A DNA stretch of 56,217 nucleotides. Origin: Chloroflexota bacterium. GTDB lineage: Bacteria; Chloroflexota; UBA6077; FW602-bin22; CADDYW01. Of this stretch, positions 52,554 to 56,217 are shown piece by piece (position 1 is the first letter of the stretch; each line of letters opens with the position of its first letter). The stretch lies in NCBI GenBank assembly GCA_021324795.1, contig JAJPIK010000101.1, forward strand, positions 1 through 56,217, written 5' to 3'. The position numbers were made by a program, and so were the translations under genes. The notes beneath the pieces are model-generated. The model was not told the origin of the DNA. It did no database searches and was given only the letters and a program-made list of their open reading frames with translations.

Positions 52554-54586
52554 TCTCGCAAACGCCCCGCTTCAAAGTCGTAGCGATCGCTCACTCGGAT
52601 GACCTCGCCGGAGCCGGGCTCGGTTTCGCGCCAGATCAGATCCCGGAGCGTTTTCCCAGGGGGAATCAAGGGGAAGACCTGACTCTGCTGGGGGAGCTCG
52701 ACGTGGATTAGATAGGGACCATCAGTGGCAAGCATGCGCTGAAAGGCGGCGGGAAGCTGCTCTTTGGTGTGAATCCGCTCAGCGGGAATGCCGTAGGCAG
52801 CAGCAACACCGGCAAAAAGTGGCCATTCGCTTCCAGCCAGTCGTTCTGCCGCGCGACAGATGACCGCACTGAGCTGATCCTCGGTCGTCACGCTTTCCAG
52901 CGCGTCGAAGAGCGCCTTCTTCATTCGTGAGACATCGATCGGATCTATCGGCCGATCTCGCCGACGATCGCTGGTGAGCTTGCGTCCCTCGAAGAACAGG
53001 CTGTGCCAATTCGTCACCATGCCCAGGTGGGCATCGTCGAAGAGAATGATCTTCACCGGAAGGCGATAAGCACCGATGGTATCCAGTTCGTGCGAGGACA
53101 TGACGAATCCGCCGTCGCCTACGTTTGCGATCAGCGTCGCCTCGGGTCGTGCCATGGCCGCGCCGACCGCCATCGGAACTGCACACCCCATGCTCCCCAT
53201 GCCCCCAGAGGTGATGAACGAGCGAGGTCGAGAAATCGGAAACCACTGGGCACCCTTCATCTGATGGGTACCGACATCGAACGTTGCCACCACGTCTTGG
53301 AGGTCGCGCTCACGCAGCATCCGGGCCAGCGTGGCATAGACGTATTCGTGATTGAGTGTTTCGCTCTCTGGACGGTCATAGCTGGCGATTGGCATCGCCT
53401 GACGAATCTGTGCCAACTCGCCAAGCCACTCACGTCGCTCGTTTTCGGATGGGCGCTGTCCTTGGGCATCGAGGGTCTTCAACAGCCGACGTAAGGCGTG
53501 CTTCACGTCGTCGTGAATCGCCAGATCCACCCGACGCACCCGATTGATCTGGTGTCGATCGACTTCAACATGGACGAGACGAGCACGCGGCGCAAAGCAC
53601 TCTGGACGGGCGCTCACCGTACGATCGTCGAAGCGAGCACCAAGGGCGATTGTTAAATCGGAGCGATAGGCCGCCAGGTTCGCCGCGACGGTTCCGTGCA
53701 TGCCGATCATCCCCAGATTTAGGGGATCCTCGGCATCGAGTACGCCAAGTGCGTGAACGGTCGTCGCAACTGGAATCTGGTAGTCGTGACTGAGCGCACG
53801 AACCTCCTCGGCAGCATCCGCGAGTACGGTACCGTGGCCAACGTAGAGAAACGGCCGCTTCGCAGTCGCCAGCCAATCAGCGAGCTCACGGATCCGATCC
53901 TCGGATTCAGCCGGTGCCTGCCAGGTCAGACGGTCGATCAACTCTTCCCAGGGACGCATCGTCGTCTCGCCGCTTTGCACGTCCTTAGGAAAATCGACAA
54001 GCACGGCGCCGGGTCGACCGGTTACCGCCAGGTGGAACGCCTGCACCAGGATGTCCTGCACTTCGTCAGGCCGACTCGGGCGAAGCGAGCGCTTGGTTGC
54101 CTTCCCATCGGTGATCGCGACGATGTCGAGAGCCTGGAATGCCTCGTTTTCGGCCGTCGTCGCCGCATTGCCGGTAAGGGCAACCACCGGTCGACTATCC
54201 CGAAACGCGTCGGCCAAGCCGGTGATCAGATTGGTCGCGCCGGGTCCAGAGGTCGCGGTGCAAAAGCCGGGCTTGCCACTCGCCGCCGCGTAGCCTTCCG
54301 CTTCGAAGGCTGCCCCCTGCTCGTGGCCGGTCAAAATGTAACGGAACGCACCATCGACGTGCGCGTGGGTCAGGGCGTCATTCAAGGGGAGACTATTCCC
54401 ACCGGGAATTCCGAAGATGACCTCGACGCCGACGAACTTCATAAACTCGGCGACCAGTGCTGCACCGCTCACTTTCGTCCCATAGTGTTCGCGTCCATTC
54501 TGCTCAGCGCGCTGGCTGCCCGGAAAGAAGCGCGCTAGCGCCGCTTCCAGATTAGATTTCTCCGCGGCCACCGTGGAAATCATCAT
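52550..54586 (-). CDS. Acetolactate-synthase-like TPP enzyme, solitary, with insertion
   Basis: A 678-residue enzyme of the IlvB family. The TPP-activating Glu89 is in GHEQGAAFEAEGYAAASGK, and VGDGGFVMSSHELDTI is the GDG motif. The usual Asn-Asn is Asp-Asp in ILFDDAHLGMV. Residues about 541-587 are an inserted helical segment (SRMKKALFDALESVTTEDQL) before the conserved YGIPAERI. About 38 extra residues lead the N-terminus. No ilvN homologue is adjacent. A valine-type T-box precedes it, supporting a branched-chain role, but another TPP carboligase activity is possible. Confidence 0.85.
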   Translation of the reverse strand: MMISTVAAEKSNLEAALARFFPGSQRAEQNGREHYGTKVSGAALVAEFMKFVGVEVIFGIPGGNSLPLNDALTHAHVDGAFRYILTGHEQGAAFEAEGYAAASGKPGFCTATSGPGATNLITGLADAFRDSRPVVALTGNAATTAENEAFQALDIVAITDGKATKRSLRPSRPDEVQDILVQAFHLAVTGRPGAVLVDFPKDVQSGETTMRPWEELIDRLTWQAPAESEDRIRELADWLATAKRPFLYVGHGTVLADAAEEVRALSHDYQIPVATTVHALGVLDAEDPLNLGMIGMHGTVAANLAAYRSDLTIALGARFDDRTVSARPECFAPRARLVHVEVDRHQINRVRRVDLAIHDDVKHALRRLLKTLDAQGQRPSENERREWLGELAQIRQAMPIASYDRPESETLNHEYVYATLARMLRERDLQDVVATFDVGTHQMKGAQWFPISRPRSFITSGGMGSMGCAVPMAVGAAMARPEATLIANVGDGGFVMSSHELDTIGAYRLPVKIILFDDAHLGMVTNWHSLFFEGRKLTSDRRRDRPIDPIDVSRMKKALFDALESVTTEDQLSAVICRAAERLAGSEWPLFAGVAAAYGIPAERIHTKEQLPAAFQRMLATDGPYLIHVELPQQSQVFPLIPPGKTLRDLIWRETEPGSGEVIRVSDRYDFEAGRLRD

Positions 54587-54661
54587 GACTGGTCCCTCCC
54601 CGCTATTACTCGCCCTGAATTGCGAAGACTATCCCGATCGCCTGCCGCTGCGACCAAGAAT

Positions 54662-54950
54662 AAAAAAAAGCTCCCGTCCCTTCAAGGGACGGGAGCTACT
54701 GTTCCCGTGGTACCACCCACCTTGACGCGCCGACTCAGGCGGCATCGCCCACTCAACCCGATAACGGCGGGAACCGTCCTAACCTAGACGCGCCTTGAAA
54801 AAGGCAACCAGGTGCCCAACACTACCTGGAATCGCGTTTCAGCCCGGCAGCTCGGGGGCGACTTTCGACCGTTCTGCTCCACCGGCTTTCACCATCCACC
54901 GGCTCTCTGTCGGAGTGAGGACGGACTACTCCTCCCCGTCGTCGCTTGTC
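54662..54950 (-). promoter_or_regulatory. T-box leader, valine-type, upstream of the second ALS gene
   Basis: On the minus strand the Stem I start (CGACGACGGGGAGGAGTAGT) is followed by GGTGAAAGCC and a specifier GTC (54862-54860) in GAAAGTCGCCCCCGAGC, at the position of CTC in the ilvB leader. The T-box GGGTGGTACCACGGG (54718-54704) precedes a 12-bp terminator stem with T8 (54697-54662). Uncharged tRNA-Val would be expected to relieve termination. Confidence 0.93.
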
Positions 54951-54961
54951 CTTCTCTAAAA

Positions 54962-55010
54962 TTCCCTCTCCCACAGGGAGATGATTAGGATGAGGGCTGC
55001 CTGCCGATTG
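54962..55010. repeat. REP-like element upstream of the valine T-box
   Basis: CCCTCTCCCACAGGGAG followed by ATGATTAGGATGAGGGCTGC and CTGCCGATT. The second half nearly matches the repeat at 36881-36903. It lies between the predicted promoter and the T-box, so it would be part of the leader transcript. Confidence 0.55.
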
Positions 55011-55063
55011 CATTTATCATGGCAGCCCAATAGCTACGCCTGACTTTGTAGAGATTAGTAGCC

Positions 55064-55092
55064 ATTGTACGGACTACCAATACGGCTGTCAA
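55064..55092 (-). promoter_or_regulatory. Promoter of the valine T-box/ALS transcript
   Basis: On the minus strand a perfect TTGACA (55092-55087) and TACAAT (55069-55064) are 17 bases apart. It lies about 115 bases upstream of Stem I and is divergent from the TPP riboswitch promoter. Confidence 0.75.
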
Positions 55093-55133
55093 CACTTTCC
55101 ACCAGGGAATCGACAAGAGTAAAGTCAAATTTC

Positions 55134-55163
55134 TTGACGACACGGGCACTCGAACGGTATAGT
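55134..55163 (+). promoter_or_regulatory. Promoter of the TPP riboswitch transcript
   Basis: TTGACG (55134-55139) and TATAGT (55158-55163) are separated by 18 bases. Predicted initiation near 55170 places the 5' end about 20 bases before the riboswitch. Back-to-back with the ALS promoter. Confidence 0.7.
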
Positions 55164-55191
55164 GATCACAGCACAATTGAATACGGTTAAC

Positions 55192-55279
55192 CCCGCGGGG
55201 GAGCGAGTAGCTGAGAGGCGGGATCAAGCCCACCAACTCTTCGAACCTGATCTCGGTAGCACGAGCGTAGGGAAGCGGG
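55192..55279 (+). promoter_or_regulatory. TPP (thiamine pyrophosphate) riboswitch
   Basis: The conserved THI-element blocks are present: GGGGGAGCGAGTAGCTGAGA, then TTCGAACCTGATCTCGG and GCGTAGGGAA, closed by CCCGC (55192-55196) with GCGGG (55275-55279). TPP binding normally promotes termination; a terminator follows at 55341. The downstream ykoE-like gene fits thiamine or precursor uptake. Confidence 0.95.
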
Positions 55280-55340
55280 AATCACGCTAGCCGATGACGA
55301 TCTGAATTCTTCGATTGATTGGATCCTCGCTAGTGATTCT

Positions 55341-55375
55341 GCCATCGCGGGAGTGATTGTCGTGATGGCTTTTTT
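55341..55375 (+). terminator. Riboswitch-associated terminator
   Basis: GCCATCGCG (55341-55349) pairs imperfectly with CGTGATGGC (55361-55369), followed by six T. It lies about 60 bases after the TPP aptamer and is the likely expression platform. Confidence 0.8.
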
Positions 55376-55460
55376 ATTGGCCACGAGAATCGCTTCGAGT
55401 ATTGCTACTTTGGCCGGCCGGCGATGAATACTGTCCTCCTGCGGACCAATTAAGCCCGAT

Positions 55461-55587
55461 TTATTCGCGAGCCTCTTCGCACCCTGGCCCGGTAGCACGG
55501 GGGCCCAGAGAGTGCCCGCCACGTGAGGCCGAGGAAGGGACAAGTCTCCCGCGCTACAGTTCGGCGCCGCTGACCCCTCGCGAATAA
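55461..55587 (+). ncRNA. Unassigned structured RNA candidate
   Basis: TTATTCGCGAG (55461-55471) is the exact complement of CTCGCGAATAA (55577-55587), closing about 105 bases. Inside are further stems: GCAC...GTGC with CTGG...CCAG, GGGA...TCCC, and GCGC...GCGC. The multi-branch layout resembles a riboswitch aptamer, but I cannot match it to a known class. It lies after the TPP riboswitch terminator and 44 bases before ykoE. Confidence 0.5.
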
Positions 55588-55631
55588 TAAGGGATAGTCC
55601 CGTTAAGCCAGCAAGAGAAAGGTGTAGTGAC

Positions 55632-56217
55632 ATGGCGTCCACGTCTAAACCACGCTCGGGATCCTGGTCAACTCGCGACATCGTCGTCACCGCGGCCCTC
55701 GCCGTCGCCAGCGGCGTCTCATTCATCATCGTCGACTGGATCTACATCCTCGCCACTGGCGCCCTCGGGCAGATCGCCCAGCCTATCTTCGAAGGGCTCT
55801 GGCTCACCGGTGCCTTGATCGTCCCTTACGTCGTTCGACGGCCAGGCTCGGCACTCTTTGGCGAGCTCGTCGCCTCGATCGTCGAGGCTTCCTTCAACCC
55901 TTTTGGGATTACCGTCATCATCGCCGGTCTTCTGGAAGGGATTGGCGCCGAGGTGATCTTCTTTCTGACCGGCTACAAGCGGTTTAGCTGGCAAGTGATG
56001 GCGATCGCCGGAGCTTTTGACGCTTTGCTGTTCTTCGTCACCTGGCAGTCCTGGCGCTCAGGATACATTAATGTGAGCGGTGGCTTCCACCTCCAGATGA
56101 CTCCGGCCCTGATCGTCGGCTACCTAGTGATCGAAATGCTGAGCGGCGCGGTGGCCGGCTGGCTAAGCAAAGGTGTTGGCGACGCCCTGGTGCCGACTGG
56201 CGTCCTCGACGGCTTCC
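55632..56217 (+). CDS. ykoE: YkoE-like ECF transporter substrate component (partial)
   Basis: At least 195 residues, truncated by the window edge. Five or more hydrophobic segments are visible (DIVVTAALAVASGVSFIIVD, FGITVIIAGLLEGIGAEVIF, LIVGYLVIEMLSGAVAGWLS). The sequence pattern, with an N-terminal RDIVVTAALAVASG, fits YkoE, the S component of a thiamine-precursor (hydroxymethylpyrimidine) ECF transporter; ykoD and ykoC would be expected downstream. AAAGGTG precedes the ATG. Control by a TPP riboswitch supports the call. Confidence 0.87.
   Translation, partial: MASTSKPRSGSWSTRDIVVTAALAVASGVSFIIVDWIYILATGALGQIAQPIFEGLWLTGALIVPYVVRRPGSALFGELVASIVEASFNPFGITVIIAGLLEGIGAEVIFFLTGYKRFSWQVMAIAGAFDALLFFVTWQSWRSGYINVSGGFHLQMTPALIVGYLVIEMLSGAVAGWLSKGVGDALVPTGVLDGF

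Noticed and set aside
55461..55587. Cobalamin riboswitch
   Set aside because: The segment CCCGCCACGTGA faintly recalls part of the cobalamin core, but the B12 box (GCCAGGAGACCTGCC-like) and the ordered conserved blocks are absent.
1..56217. CRISPR array
   Set aside because: No regularly spaced direct repeats were seen anywhere in the window.

Overview
The window is a moderately GC-rich bacterial chromosome segment made almost entirely of housekeeping genes. Gene content and regulation suggest a member of the Chloroflexota, possibly a Thermomicrobia-like lineage. The clues are an S10-spc-alpha ribosomal block directly after tuf, zinc-type S14, S4 and L36, DnaD plus DnaI/DnaC-type replication proteins, T-box leaders on branched-chain amino acid genes, RNase J, a PHP-type PolX and a citramalate synthase. 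The lineage is inferred from these traits, not read from a marker.

Positions 1-18350 (+ strand) hold the end of tuf and a long translation block: rpsJ-rplC-rplD-rplW-rplB-rpsS-rplV-rpsC-rplP-rpmC-rpsQ-rplN-rplX-rplE-rpsN-rpsH-rplF-rplR-rpsE-rpmD-rplO-secY-adk-map-infA-rpmJ-rpsM-rpsK-rpsD-rpoA-rplQ-truA-rplM-rpsI. It is not one uninterrupted transcription unit by sequence. Strong hairpins sit between rplC/rplD, rplD/rplW, rpsQ/rplN and rplX/rplE, and near-consensus promoters with 17-bp spacers precede rplD and rpmJ. RpoA carries an unusual, very acidic C-terminal tail.

Positions 18575-23948 hold a type II fatty acid synthesis cluster (fabF, fabH, fabG, fabD; no acpP), followed by two small genes of unknown function and an intrinsic terminator. 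RNase J (- strand) and PolX (+ strand) diverge from 25.8 kb. At 28-32.6 kb lies the most unusual protein-coding locus: a relic of a sulfite-oxidase-like molybdenum enzyme with its centre deleted, followed by a tandem-AAA+ (MoxR/CobS-like) ATPase and a VWA-domain protein in tight succession. An orphan sugar-type ABC solute-binding lipoprotein converges on it.

Positions 34.1-42.4 kb (- strand) hold a branched-chain amino acid operon, ilvB-ilvN-ilvC-leuA-leuB-cimA. Its T-box leader has one Stem I with a CUC (Leu) specifier but two successive antiterminator/terminator modules. Positions 42.5-45.7 kb (- strand) carry a replication cluster of rplI, dnaB, a dnaD-like gene and a dnaC/dnaI-like gene. 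Positions 45.9-50.4 kb are more accessory: a cysteine/histidine-repeat protein resembling DUF6062, a gene-poor gap, a tyrosine recombinase with its own strong promoter, and small unknown genes.

Positions 50.5-56.2 kb hold an ABC exporter, a second, solitary acetolactate-synthase-like enzyme under a valine-type (GUC) T-box, and a divergent TPP-riboswitch-controlled ykoE-like gene cut by the window edge. A second, unassigned structured RNA candidate lies between the riboswitch terminator and ykoE.
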